A stretch of DNA of 35,006 nucleotides from a virus, in IMG/VR virus record IMGVR_UViG_3300046683_000365, positions 1 through 35,006 of that record. One strand, given 5' to 3'. Of the stretch, positions 15,562 to 25,843 are shown in pieces (within the stretch, counting starts at the first letter, position 1; each line of letters opens with the position of its first letter). A program made the translations under genes and the position numbers. Below the pieces are notes generated by a model, which made no database searches, was not told the DNA's origin, and saw only the letters and a program-made list of their open reading frames with translations.

Positions 15562-16353
15562 CTACAGAACCTGTTCAAAGTCGAGAGACACTGAACTGCG
15601 GAAAAAATCGACAAAGGTCGCCATTGGCGACTGCTGGGTGAGGCGGGCCAGCATGGCGCTCTGGTTCCACCGGAGCGGATCGTCAGGCTCGGGGATCAGG
15701 ATGAACGGCACGTTCAAATCGTAAACCCGTAGGATTTCCAAATAGAAATCCGACGCTTCAGTGTCGTTCGCGTCGAAGGTTGCCTTAAGGACACGCGGGC
15801 TGGGGTATGGGCTGAAAAACTTCATGCCCGATGGCGTCTGACTAAACGCGGTTCGCATCAGCCGCCCGCGCTGCGCGCCCTGCGCCATGCCGAACCCGGC
15901 CTCGTAGGCAAAAGCGATCTCCACCCGCCCGATATCGAGATAGCCCGCAAGATTAGTGGTATCGATCAGATCGATGCGAAAGGCGCGGATCGAGTAATTG
16001 GTCCCGTTCCAGAAGAACCAGTGCGGGTCAGACAATCGATTGCCGGGGAAGACCGGCACGCTCCCAGTGTCGAGCAACGGCGTCGTCGCCATTGCCGCGT
16101 CCGACCAATAGCGCAGCCGAATATGCGCGGCTGACGTGAAGTTGATCCCGAACAGCCCGATCACGCCGACTTGGACCGCCAGCGTCGAAGTGCCGAAGAA
16201 GAAGGTGCTGGTCGTCTGCAAGTCTGGCGTGCGCGCGACTTGGGCAAGGTCATCAGTTTGCAAATTGCTGCGCGGGTATTGAGCGACATAGTTGCCGCCG
16301 CCCAACGTGAAAGCACTCATCGCGGTAGGATAGCCAAAGATGGGGTTGGTCAT
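15562..16353 (-). CDS. Tail tip beta-sandwich protein
   Basis: This encodes 263 residues from ATG at 16353, which overlaps the preceding stop by 4 bases; the longer frame upstream would overlap by over 120 bases and its translation looks out of frame. The protein is beta-rich (NPIFGYPTAMSAFTLGG, FFFGTSTLAVQVGVIGLFG, HIRLRYWSDAAM, RAFRIDLIDTTNLAGYLDIG), in the style of a jelly-roll or galactose-binding-like sandwich. It lies between the probable hub and the first fibre, where siphophages place distal tail and tip components. I assign it only as a structural tail tip protein. Confidence 0.65.
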   Translation of the reverse strand: MTNPIFGYPTAMSAFTLGGGNYVAQYPRSNLQTDDLAQVARTPDLQTTSTFFFGTSTLAVQVGVIGLFGINFTSAAHIRLRYWSDAAMATTPLLDTGSVPVFPGNRLSDPHWFFWNGTNYSIRAFRIDLIDTTNLAGYLDIGRVEIAFAYEAGFGMAQGAQRGRLMRTAFSQTPSGMKFFSPYPSPRVLKATFDANDTEASDFYLEILRVYDLNVPFILIPEPDDPLRWNQSAMLARLTQQSPMATFVDFFRSSVSLDFEQVL

Positions 16354-18206
16354 GTGATGAACTGCCTCACGATGTCCAATGTCCCGAAATCGAACGGCAG
16401 CGCCCGGTCGATACCCAGCGACAAGACCGTTCCGATACCTGTCCAGCCGACCAGAGTTGCACCGACCAGACCCCAATCCTCGACCGTGCTGGTGTTGTCG
16501 ATAGTATCGGCCAAGTCCATGACGACGCTCTCACGCCCGCCCCACGCCTCGATGGTGAGGATATTGCGCGAGGTATTGTAGATCATGCCGGTGAGCAGCA
16601 TCGGCTGACCGGCGTCATAACCATAAGCGGGGATGTACACCATGACCACGTCGCCGATGTCGATCGCGGCGATCACGTCGAAATTGAGCGATACCTCAAG
16701 CTCCAGAAAATCCCTGCGGCCCGAATACAGCGTAAGCTGCCGCTCGCACTCCTCATCCGCCGCCAGTGAATCGGTCAGCAAGCTGTCCATCGACTTTTTT
16801 ATCGCCAACGGGTTGCCGACTTTGACCCATGCCGCATCCCGAACGGTGGTGCGCCATTGGCTGCCGACAAAATTTACGAAGCTCTGGTCATCGAGCGCCT
16901 GACTCGCCAGACCATTGCCAGCCTGAACAGTGTAGTTGATACGATAATTGACGGTCTGCTCGTAAGTCGGCACGCCTTTGTCAGGGTCATTCGTCGGGAT
17001 GAATCGCACCGAGATGATGCGGATTTCACCAACGGCGAGCTTGCTACTGGTGATCGGCGCACGCAAAGTCGCCGTGACGTTTTCAGCAAGTGGCAGATTG
17101 ATCCGCCGCATCCGATAGACATCGAGCCGGTCGAACCCGCCAGCCGCGCCGATCGATGACAGGATCGCATCGACCGGGGTCTGGATGTTCGACTCGTCGC
17201 CGACGTAAATACCCACCGCATTCTGGTTAAGCCCGTCGAGCGTCGATAGGTCGGACATATCGATCTCGGAGGGGCTCAGCCCACCCTTGCTGGTAAGGAT
17301 GCGATAGGCGACCTGGCCCGCCGACCATGACGCCGCGGTCGCGCCCTCGATCGCGTCAAAGGTGATGGTCCCTTTCGGCGTGGCCCCAAGCCGGAAATAG
17401 CTGCCTTCGCTGCCGATATACGGACGAAAATAACCCGGCGCTGGAGCGGTCGCCTGCAAGTCAGCGAGCGAGCTGTAAGCCGCGGCCGGCGTCAGCAATT
17501 CGCCCGCATCGTAGACTTGCACCAGCGTGGAGATTTGGTTTTCCGCGACCTGATAGATGTCCTTGTAAGCGTTCACATTGGTCGCGGTGACGTTGAAGAC
17601 CTTGCCCCACATCAAAGGCACCGGCTTCGACTTCAGATCATCGCCGCCCTCGACGCCGTCAGGGGCGACATTGTTGCCAAGATAGCGATGGTTCTGAATG
17701 GGCAGCGAGAAATCGAGAAGCCGATCGCGGAAACGCAGCGTGACCGTGTCGGTCGTGGAATTCTGCCCGACCACCAGATCGAACAGTACCTGCTCGACCC
17801 GGCCTGAAGCCAACGGGATAAATGCAGAGTACGGGTCGAATTTATACCCGATTAGGATGCGGATCGCCTGACCACCGATTCCGTAATCCCGCAACCCGTC
17901 GAGCGCCCGGTCATTGTTCGCCATGACGACATCACCCGGCGTCACCGTATTAGCGCCAGAGGTCGCGCCAGGAGCCAGCAGGAAGCGCCCAAAGTCCGGT
18001 GGGGTCATTACCCTACGCTGATAGAAACCGGGCGCGTCAGGGGCGTTGAAGCCGTCCGTTGAATACCGCAGATGCTCGATCGCCTGGGTCGTAAAATTAT
18101 ACGCATCAACCTCGATCAAATAGATGATCGGGCCACGATCGCCGGTAATCGACCGCGCCTCTCTGAACGAGGCTTCGGGAAGAAAGGCTTCGGGACGAGA
18201 CAGCAT
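16350..18206 (-). CDS. Putative tail hub/baseplate protein
   Basis: This encodes 618 residues, starting 11 bases after the tape measure stop. The second gene position after the tape measure in siphophages is typically the distal tail or hub protein. The N-terminal third (PIIYLIEVDAYNF, IGGQAIRILIGYK, TVTLRFRDRLLDFSLPIQ) resembles hub-like beta domains that form the ring closing the tube; the middle (IDMSDLSTLDGLNQNAVGIY, DAILSSIGAAGGFDRLDVYR) and the later ECERQLTLYSGRRDFLELEV and IDIGDVVMVYIPAYGYDAG resemble the putative phage tail protein family PF13550. No lytic or peptidase motif was seen. Confidence 0.7.
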   Translation of the reverse strand: MLSRPEAFLPEASFREARSITGDRGPIIYLIEVDAYNFTTQAIEHLRYSTDGFNAPDAPGFYQRRVMTPPDFGRFLLAPGATSGANTVTPGDVVMANNDRALDGLRDYGIGGQAIRILIGYKFDPYSAFIPLASGRVEQVLFDLVVGQNSTTDTVTLRFRDRLLDFSLPIQNHRYLGNNVAPDGVEGGDDLKSKPVPLMWGKVFNVTATNVNAYKDIYQVAENQISTLVQVYDAGELLTPAAAYSSLADLQATAPAPGYFRPYIGSEGSYFRLGATPKGTITFDAIEGATAASWSAGQVAYRILTSKGGLSPSEIDMSDLSTLDGLNQNAVGIYVGDESNIQTPVDAILSSIGAAGGFDRLDVYRMRRINLPLAENVTATLRAPITSSKLAVGEIRIISVRFIPTNDPDKGVPTYEQTVNYRINYTVQAGNGLASQALDDQSFVNFVGSQWRTTVRDAAWVKVGNPLAIKKSMDSLLTDSLAADEECERQLTLYSGRRDFLELEVSLNFDVIAAIDIGDVVMVYIPAYGYDAGQPMLLTGMIYNTSRNILTIEAWGGRESVVMDLADTIDNTSTVEDWGLVGATLVGWTGIGTVLSLGIDRALPFDFGTLDIVRQFIT

Positions 18207-18217
18207 GATCGTTCCGA

Positions 18218-21200
18218 TCAGCCGAACGCCTGACGGCGAAGCGTGTTCTGGATTTGGTTCATAATGTCGGTATTCGCGCCCTGCGAACCCGCCATGAACT
18301 CGTCGAAGTTAATCGTCACCTCAGTCAAAAGATTAATGTATTCTCGGATGAGGTGAAGCTCTCCGTAAAGGTTTTGGAACCACCCGACCATGTTATTCAG
18401 GATCTCCTGCAACTTGTTTATGTGTTCATTGCTACGATCGTTCAAATTGTTGATGCTCCAAACGATCGTTCCGTTCACGTTATTTAGCCAGTTCGCCACA
18501 TTGTTATTCGTGGCGTCAACCGACGCTCGGGTCGCATTTTCATAAGCCGCGACCGTGGCGACAATGCCGTTTGCCGCGCCATAAATCGCTGCGACATCAC
18601 TGTTGGCCCAAACCGCTCCATTGGCGATGATCGAACTGGCCGCGCCCCAGACCGACCCGACAACCGCATTCTCCCAAGCTGCGATCGTCCCGACGATCGA
18701 GTCGGCAGCGGCAAAGACCGCCTGGATCGTACCCGTCTGACTACCGCCGGTCGCGGTCACGACGGCACTGAGCCAACCCGCAATCGTCCCGTTGATAGCA
18801 TTGTCCCAAGCGACCTGAGAATTGATGATCGCGCCCGACCAGGCAGCGATCGTGGCGAGAACGTACTGCGTGTTGATGTCAGCGTTCGCGGCCATCGCCT
18901 GGGTGTTGGCGACCGCCGTCGCCACGCTCTGATCAGTCGTCGCCTGCGCGGTCGCAGCAAGGATCGCCGTGTGATTGTCGTTGGTTGCAATCAGGGTATT
19001 GGTGTTTGCCGCGGCCTGAGTGACAAGGGTGTTCGCGTTGGAGGTATTGCCATCGATGATGGCGGAAGTCTGAGCCGCACCCGCCGCTTGCAGAGCTGTC
19101 GCATTGGTCGTGTTAGCGTTGATCGTGGCGACGGCATTGGTGCTATTGCTGGCGATCAGATTCGCCGCATTGGTCACGTTGTTGTCGAGCAGGGCCACGG
19201 TGCTGGTGACTATGTCGGTTCCGCTTTTGGCGACCGCAGTCGTCGTCGCGGTTGCCGCCTCGACCACCGTGCCGGTGCCGGTCATCAACGTCACGGTCTG
19301 CGCGGCAAATTGCGTGGCCGACCCGCCGACGATCGACGCCGCGCCATCCAGGGTTGCCTGAGTGATCCCGGCCCCGGTGGTGATCGTATTGCTGACGAGG
19401 TTCTCATTCGCCGCCTTGGCGGCGGAAATGACGCCTGCGGATGTCGAGATCGCGTTGTCGGTGATCTGCTTGGCCGTGTCGATCCCGGCGGTGATCAGCG
19501 AAATCGTGTTGTTGTTGCTGGTGGTGGTCGTGGTCGCCGTATCGTCGGTAATCGCATTGACCACGTCAGTCGTGGTCTTGTCCGGCGCCGTGGTAAGGCC
19601 CGCGCCGAGCAGCGCGGTCAACTGATCCTGCACCTGTTTAAAGATCGCCTGCCCCGGCGCGCTCGATGCGTAATAGTCGCTGACGTTTGTCAGTAAGGTC
19701 TGCGCTGCCGTGGTGATCTGGGACAAAGCAGTTTCATCGCCGCCCTGTGCCGCAGCGAGCGTCGTATTGTACTGCGACTGCGCCGCATCGAGTCGGCTCT
19801 TGCCCGAGGTGAACACGCTCGATTGGGTCTGAAGCTGGTTGAGGTACGCTTGGATATTCGCCTGATCCTGCAACACCTTCGCTGCGCGCGCCGAGGCGTC
19901 CGCACCGTCATTCGTCGCCTTGACAGCCGCCTCGGCCTCGTCGACCCACGCCGCGAAAGCCGGGTTCAGTTGGGCTAGGACAGCACGGGCCGATTCCATC
20001 TGATCGTTAGTCAGCGCCATCAAAATATTCAGCGCCGCGCGATGCTCGGTTTCCTGCACCTGAGCATCCTGATCGGGGCCAAGACCAAGCGACTTGTTGG
20101 TCGCTTGGGTGGCAATTCGCGCCTTGTCGAGATCGCGAAGCTGCGCCAGGAATCCTTGGTTGGCCGCCGTGTAAGAGTCCTGTTGATTTTGATAAATCTG
20201 GGCTTGCTGGTTTTGCGCGGCGATCAATGCCTCAGACGCCAAAGCCGCATCCCGCGCCGAAGCGGCCAGAGCCGGAAGGTCATTACCAAGATCACCAAAC
20301 GCAGCAATGACCGCATTAAGCTGCGTGCTGTTGAGTTGAGCAAACATCGTCTTCAAAGAAGCGTCAAATGTCTGACCCAATTTGTCGAAAACAGTAGTGC
20401 TGGCTCCGATCGCCGACGCTTCGCGAGCCATCGATGCATAATTATCCACTAAAGACTGAACACCGTTCAGGAAGTCATTTCCGGTCGCGGCGTTGTACGC
20501 CGCGTCAACCGCCTTGGCGAAATCGACATTGATCCGCTTCGTCGCCTCGGCCAACGCCGCGTTGATCGGGTCGATCGACAGCCCGTATTGCTGGGCCTGC
20601 GTGGTCAACTGAGCAAACGTATCGGTGATCTGCGACATCGCTTGTTCAAACGGCCCCGCCTGCTGGGCTCCACTCTCGATGCTTTGGAAGGCAGAGTCGG
20701 CAGCGGTTACGATGGTGTCGTAAATCTTCGAGAAATTTACAGCGGTCGTCAGTTGGGTCGTGTCTTGGATTTGGTTGATGTCGAGCGACCCGACAGCTTT
20801 TTGCAACGTCGGGCTCAAGGCGGATAGGTCACGATGCTCATAGAGGAACTTCGCGACCTCTTGAACGACAGCTCCCGCGTCCGAGCCGGTGAAACTTTTG
20901 ACCCCTTCGCCCGACGCGATGTTCACCTTGATGCCATCCCGCGACCCGGCCTGCGCGATCAACGTCGCCTGGGGCAGGACCGACGCACCAAGAATCTGGG
21001 TGATGTTAGCCAACGTCGTCGAAATCGGCTGAAGGATGCCCTGCGCCGCCTGATCGTTGGCGGCCACACCGCCGCTGGTGAACGCGCCCAATTGGCCGGT
21101 CGCCAGGTTGAGTGAACCAGAACCCGCATTGTTGGCAGGCTTGGGGCCAAAGAAGCCGCCGAGCAAGCCGCCGCCCGCGCCCCCGATGATGCCGCCGAGC

Positions 21201-24200
21201 AAGGTGCCGATACCGGGAACGATCGAGCCGATGATCGCGCCAGCCAGCGCGCCGCCGGTCGAGCCGATCATCCCGCCCGTCGACTTGCCGCCGCCGATCA
21301 TCGGGCCGATGAACATATTCGCGAGCGACCCCACGGTCGCCCCGGCACCGACGCCACCGAGAAAGCCGGTCAGCGTCGTGCCACCGAAAAGACCTGACGC
21401 GACACCGCCGCCAGCAACGTCTGACGTGACGCCCGCCGCGTTTGAAAAGATACCGGCACCGGCACCAGTGCCTTGGGTCAAACCAGTGGGCGCAAAGCCA
21501 AGCGAAGTGCCGACATTATTATTCAGGAAATTACCCAGCCCGCCGAATATCCCACCGCTGCCGCCGCCGCCAAAAAGACCCGACCCGGTATTCGCCAGCG
21601 ACCCGACGCTCGAAACGGTACTGAGCGTACCGGTGAGATTGCCCTCTTTGTCTCTTTGTTCCAGCGTGACTGGCCCACCAGTGGCACCGCTACTGCCTTG
21701 GCCCCCACCACCGAGGCTACCTCCGAAGATACCGCTCAACAAACTCGCGCCGCCGCCACCGCCGAACGTCCCGAAATTCGACGCCGCGCCGCCAAAGTTC
21801 AGCATCCCCAGTAGCGACCCGATGGCGGGCTTGATGACCGACATCGAAATAAGCTGCGACTCAAGCTGCACCAAGGCATCCTTGAAGATCGTGTGCCACG
21901 CAGTGATCTTCTTTCCGCTGAGTGCGTTCGAGACGTTCTGGGTAATCGCTTGGTCGATGGTCTGACCAACACCCACCAATACGTCATTGAGCCGTTGCGC
22001 GCTGCGCTGTTGTTCGGCAAGAGCGATGTTCGCCTCTTGCAACGAATCGACGTTCTTAAGTAAGGCTTGGGACTCCGCGCTGTTTAAATCCTTGCCCTTG
22101 CTCAAGAGGAACTGCTTCGTCTGCAACAAGGCGACTTGGCGCTGGATTTCTTCAGTGGTCTGGAAAGCGTACTGAGCCTCGACCTTGTCGATATCAATCT
22201 GATCCTTGTTCGCGTTGATCTGCTTTGCTATTTCCACTGAAGTCTGCGCCGCGTCATTCTTCTTGATGAGCGCCAGCGTCACCGCCTCAAGGTTCTTTGC
22301 TTCCGCGATATACGCCGCATTGCCGGTCGCTTCAGCCTTAGCGACCACGTCATGCGTAGCACTCGTCGCCTGGTTCTGAAGTTCCATGTCATGCTGAGCC
22401 GCTGCGCCACCTTTTGTGGCTTCAGCCAGCCGCTCAGTTTCCTTGGTTTGTAGCTGAAGACCTGGGATCGCCTTGGCGCTGGCGGTCAGCGCCTCGGCGG
22501 CTTGCTGGTTCAAAATCCGTTGGGTCTGTTGCGCGACATCGCCGCCGTGTTCCATGACATCGATACGGGCCTGTTCCGCCGCCGCCGCTTTAATGCCAGC
22601 CTGCTCACTATCTAGATAAGCATTTGCGACACCTTCCTGCCCCTTGATAGCAAGGTCAGTCTTCTGGTTGGCAGTATTAAGAGCGACTCCTTGCTCTTCC
22701 AGTGAAGTTTTGTAACGGTTAAGTCCAGCAATTTGGGCCAATTGTTCATTTTTACTGGTGGCTAGTTCTTGATTATATGCAGCGTAAGCTTCGGTTCTTG
22801 CTGTGGCGATTGGGCCGCTCAATGTTGAATTAATAGTAACACTTTGTCCGAGCAACCTGTTCTGCTCGGCGAGAACTGCATCGAGAGCCGCAACAGCTTT
22901 CGGATCTTGGCTAAGAAACGGCCCACCACTCGCACCAGCGACACTGCCACTTAGATTGGCAGCAAGACCAGTAACTGTCGGTGCGCCCCTAAACCCGATA
23001 TGACCAATATCGGGTGGCGAGGTCGCGCTGATCGGCCCACCGTTTGCCCCGAACAGCGCCCCATTTTCCATGAACGGCAGCAATGCCGGATATTTTTGCC
23101 CAATGAACGCTGCGGCGTTTTGAAACGTCTGCCCGTAAAGACCGCCAGGTGTCGTATCGGGTCCGACATTCGGGTATTCCTGCCCGGTCGTCGTATTGAT
23201 GATTTTGTAGTCGAACGCCCCGCCAGCAGCCGGGTTGTGTGCCGTATTCGAGCCGACTGAAGAATTTGACTTAGTACGACCAATGCTGGTGATGACGATC
23301 CCAAAACCAGGCGGAAGCTGAGTGACTACATTCGACATAGTGTCGATATAAGCTGGGGCATTAGGTGTCATAACCACACCCGGCCTCACCGATAACTTGT
23401 TCCCGCTGAGCAGCGTCCCGTAATCACCGCCGTAGGTTGGCGTCGTCGTTCCGAAGCCGGGTGCCGGGGCACCACTGCTAGCTACATTGCCTGTGGCTAA
23501 CGGCGCACCCTCTATCGATAGCCCATGCTTTTCCATAAATTTAGCACTGAAAATCGCACCCTTATCTATTAGGTTGGTCAGATCGATCGCCAACTGCGTC
23601 AAGTTTTCTTGCGCCAGCTTAAAGGCACTGCCTTTGGAAAGAGTGTCCAGAAGCCCGCCCCATGCGCTGCGAAACTTCTCGGCTGCCTTAGTCGAATCGT
23701 CAGTATTGCCGGCAAGAGCTTTGGCCTGATCTCTGATGTCCCTGAAGGCGCGATTCATCGCTTCAGCGCCCTTGCCCTCCTGGGCCATAGTTATCAAGTT
23801 TCCCGCTTCCGCCTTGTCGATCGCGTGAATGCTGAAGGCAAAATCAACCATCGTCTGGATGCTGCCATCCATAGCAGCTTGAAAATCTTTGATGCCTTGC
23901 GTCACATCGACGTTGCGTACCCTGGAAGTGGCAATCGCGACCTCAGTGATCTCTTTGGCATAAGCCGGATCGATCTTCGTATTGCGAGCAAGATCGGAAA
24001 CAAACTTATTGGCATCCGCCGCCGCTACACCGACGTTCTCCAACGCTTTCGCAGCCTGTTCCATCCCTTTGATGGTCGTGCTTGAATTGTCACCGACCGT
24101 GCCGAGCGCGTTATTGAACTCCTTGATCGCTGCCGTATTGGAAATGGCCCGCGCAAGAATGACCCCGAACCCGACCGCAAGAGCCGCAAGCGCCGTCACC

Positions 24201-25825
24201 GCGAGGGTGGTCGGCGTGATCATCCCCACGATGGCGTCCTTCACGCCCCTTAAGACCGGCCCGACACCGCCGCCTTGGGCGAACGCCTGGATAACCTGGC
24301 CGCCCTGCTGAACAAGGATCGTGAACGGGCTTTGACCCTGAAGTAAACCAGATGTAATATCATTGATCTGGAAACCAAGATTGGTAACAGCGGCATTAAG
24401 CTGCCCGGTTGTCTGGGTCGCCTTACCCGTTTGATTGCTAGAGTGATCTAGGTTGCTGCTGAGACTTTTAAGTGCAGAATCGTATCGCTGGGTCTCTGTT
24501 GTCAGCGCCCCTTGAAGCTCTGCTTGAGTTTTAATTGCCCCTACATTGTAAGCTTTGTTTATCGCTGCTACTTCCTTCTCATGCTCCTTTTCCATTGCGA
24601 CCAGCGGCACATATTTGAGCCGCAGCCGATCGACCTCATCGGCGAAAGCTTTGATCTGGGCATCCTGTTGTTGCGGCATCGCCAGCCCGCGCTGGGCTTC
24701 CTTGGCCGCATTGATCGACTCGATGGCGCGAGCGAACGAAGCCTGTATCTTATCGACTTCTGCGCGCCACTGATCCGCGCTAACAGCGTTCAGCGTGAAC
24801 GCTGAACCGATCTCCTTCAGCGCCGCGAGTTGCTGTTGCTCGGCGGCGTAGACCGGGTCGAACTTGGTCTTCAGCCGGTCAACCTCATCATTAAACGCCT
24901 TGATGTGATTGACGGCTTCCTGCGGGAAAATCTTGTCTGCCGTCGTGGTTGGGGTAGCCTGACCAGATGCTTTGTCTCGCGCCGCGGCCGCTTCCTGTAA
25001 CGCCTTGTTGGCTTGCTCCTGATCGAGCGCATTGGCCGTCACAAGCAGATTAACGTCGGACTGAACGTTGGCGAACCTCTTCGCCGCCTCGCCCACCTTG
25101 TCGTAAAGCGGGACAAGGCTTTCGATCTTCTTATTGTAGGCAAGGACATGAGCGTCCATGTCGCTGGTGAACGCCGCCTTGGCGTCCAGCGCCGCGCTCT
25201 GCAAGGCGACGACCTGTTTCTCGTAGGCAAGGGTCGTCTGCGCGACTGCGGTCGCATGCTCTGTCTGACTTATCGCTCCCAGGCGAAGCGCGCTATCGAC
25301 CTCCTTCATCGTCGTGGCGAATTCAGCCGCCGCCTCGGTCAACGGAGAATATTTCGCCCTAAGCCGATCGATCTCTGCGCTAAATGCCTCGATATGGCTG
25401 ATGGATTGCTCTACAGTGTTGTTGTAGACTTCAGTAGCCCCCGTAGCTTTATTAAGAGCAGCAATGTTCTGCTCCATTTTCTGAGTAACAAGCCCCATAG
25501 CTACTGATGCTTGTTCTTCATTTAGTCCGAGTTCTTTAACAAATCTATTAACGCGATCTACACTATTTGCGAACGAGAGAGCAACAGCCGACGCTTTGTC
25601 CTGACTAGCGATGAACTTGGCAAATTCATTAGTCGTCGTTCGTATTGCTCGGCTTACCTTTTCATTCTTAGCAGCATTTTGATCGCCGGCAGATGACGCT
25701 TTATTTGTCGAATCCGTCAGCTTTTTCGTCGTCACATCAAGCAAAGCGGCAGCAGCGTCGACATCAGAGAGCTTATCGGCCCCCTCGACCAGCAGCTTGA
25801 CGATTAAGGTATCGACTAAAGGCAC
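18218..25825 (-). CDS. Tail length tape measure protein with embedded M15-like peptidase domain
   Basis: This encodes 2535 residues from GTG at 25825. It sets tail length and is ejected on infection. Four helical repeats of about 80 residues share the motif (H/Q)xxA(F/Y)xxE(V/I)DRL(R/K)xK(Y/F)xP(L/V), weaker in the second, near residues 145, 225, 306 and 388. A lambda-H-like segment follows at about 470-560 (LGFQINDITSGLLQGQSPF, then a hydrophobic stretch near 537-560). Residues about 820-950 look like an M15/Hedgehog-type peptidase: His863 in NTAHNP, Asp872 in GGAFDY, and His942 in PPDIGHIGF as candidate zinc ligands. A Gly-rich hydrophobic stretch lies near 1512-1555 and Ala/Asn/Thr repeats fill the C-terminal quarter. 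Using the known ratio of about 0.15 nm per residue, the tail would be near 380 nm. Confidence 0.9.
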   Translation of the reverse strand: MPLVDTLIVKLLVEGADKLSDVDAAAALLDVTTKKLTDSTNKASSAGDQNAAKNEKVSRAIRTTTNEFAKFIASQDKASAVALSFANSVDRVNRFVKELGLNEEQASVAMGLVTQKMEQNIAALNKATGATEVYNNTVEQSISHIEAFSAEIDRLRAKYSPLTEAAAEFATTMKEVDSALRLGAISQTEHATAVAQTTLAYEKQVVALQSAALDAKAAFTSDMDAHVLAYNKKIESLVPLYDKVGEAAKRFANVQSDVNLLVTANALDQEQANKALQEAAAARDKASGQATPTTTADKIFPQEAVNHIKAFNDEVDRLKTKFDPVYAAEQQQLAALKEIGSAFTLNAVSADQWRAEVDKIQASFARAIESINAAKEAQRGLAMPQQQDAQIKAFADEVDRLRLKYVPLVAMEKEHEKEVAAINKAYNVGAIKTQAELQGALTTETQRYDSALKSLSSNLDHSSNQTGKATQTTGQLNAAVTNLGFQINDITSGLLQGQSPFTILVQQGGQVIQAFAQGGGVGPVLRGVKDAIVGMITPTTLAVTALAALAVGFGVILARAISNTAAIKEFNNALGTVGDNSSTTIKGMEQAAKALENVGVAAADANKFVSDLARNTKIDPAYAKEITEVAIATSRVRNVDVTQGIKDFQAAMDGSIQTMVDFAFSIHAIDKAEAGNLITMAQEGKGAEAMNRAFRDIRDQAKALAGNTDDSTKAAEKFRSAWGGLLDTLSKGSAFKLAQENLTQLAIDLTNLIDKGAIFSAKFMEKHGLSIEGAPLATGNVASSGAPAPGFGTTTPTYGGDYGTLLSGNKLSVRPGVVMTPNAPAYIDTMSNVVTQLPPGFGIVITSIGRTKSNSSVGSNTAHNPAAGGAFDYKIINTTTGQEYPNVGPDTTPGGLYGQTFQNAAAFIGQKYPALLPFMENGALFGANGGPISATSPPDIGHIGFRGAPTVTGLAANLSGSVAGASGGPFLSQDPKAVAALDAVLAEQNRLLGQSVTINSTLSGPIATARTEAYAAYNQELATSKNEQLAQIAGLNRYKTSLEEQGVALNTANQKTDLAIKGQEGVANAYLDSEQAGIKAAAAEQARIDVMEHGGDVAQQTQRILNQQAAEALTASAKAIPGLQLQTKETERLAEATKGGAAAQHDMELQNQATSATHDVVAKAEATGNAAYIAEAKNLEAVTLALIKKNDAAQTSVEIAKQINANKDQIDIDKVEAQYAFQTTEEIQRQVALLQTKQFLLSKGKDLNSAESQALLKNVDSLQEANIALAEQQRSAQRLNDVLVGVGQTIDQAITQNVSNALSGKKITAWHTIFKDALVQLESQLISMSVIKPAIGSLLGMLNFGGAASNFGTFGGGGGASLLSGIFGGSLGGGGQGSSGATGGPVTLEQRDKEGNLTGTLSTVSSVGSLANTGSGLFGGGGSGGIFGGLGNFLNNNVGTSLGFAPTGLTQGTGAGAGIFSNAAGVTSDVAGGGVASGLFGGTTLTGFLGGVGAGATVGSLANMFIGPMIGGGKSTGGMIGSTGGALAGAIIGSIVPGIGTLLGGIIGGAGGGLLGGFFGPKPANNAGSGSLNLATGQLGAFTSGGVAANDQAAQGILQPISTTLANITQILGASVLPQATLIAQAGSRDGIKVNIASGEGVKSFTGSDAGAVVQEVAKFLYEHRDLSALSPTLQKAVGSLDINQIQDTTQLTTAVNFSKIYDTIVTAADSAFQSIESGAQQAGPFEQAMSQITDTFAQLTTQAQQYGLSIDPINAALAEATKRINVDFAKAVDAAYNAATGNDFLNGVQSLVDNYASMAREASAIGASTTVFDKLGQTFDASLKTMFAQLNSTQLNAVIAAFGDLGNDLPALAASARDAALASEALIAAQNQQAQIYQNQQDSYTAANQGFLAQLRDLDKARIATQATNKSLGLGPDQDAQVQETEHRAALNILMALTNDQMESARAVLAQLNPAFAAWVDEAEAAVKATNDGADASARAAKVLQDQANIQAYLNQLQTQSSVFTSGKSRLDAAQSQYNTTLAAAQGGDETALSQITTAAQTLLTNVSDYYASSAPGQAIFKQVQDQLTALLGAGLTTAPDKTTTDVVNAITDDTATTTTTSNNNTISLITAGIDTAKQITDNAISTSAGVISAAKAANENLVSNTITTGAGITQATLDGAASIVGGSATQFAAQTVTLMTGTGTVVEAATATTTAVAKSGTDIVTSTVALLDNNVTNAANLIASNSTNAVATINANTTNATALQAAGAAQTSAIIDGNTSNANTLVTQAAANTNTLIATNDNHTAILAATAQATTDQSVATAVANTQAMAANADINTQYVLATIAAWSGAIINSQVAWDNAINGTIAGWLSAVVTATGGSQTGTIQAVFAAADSIVGTIAAWENAVVGSVWGAASSIIANGAVWANSDVAAIYGAANGIVATVAAYENATRASVDATNNNVANWLNNVNGTIVWSINNLNDRSNEHINKLQEILNNMVGWFQNLYGELHLIREYINLLTEVTINFDEFMAGSQGANTDIMNQIQNTLRRQAFG

Positions 25826-25843
25826 TGTTCACCGCGCTCCGGT

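Noticed and set aside
21057-21965. Long plus-strand Pro/Ala-rich ORF (302 residues)
   Set aside because: Antisense of the Gly-rich part of the tape measure gene; proline-rich translation is the expected mirror of Gly codons.
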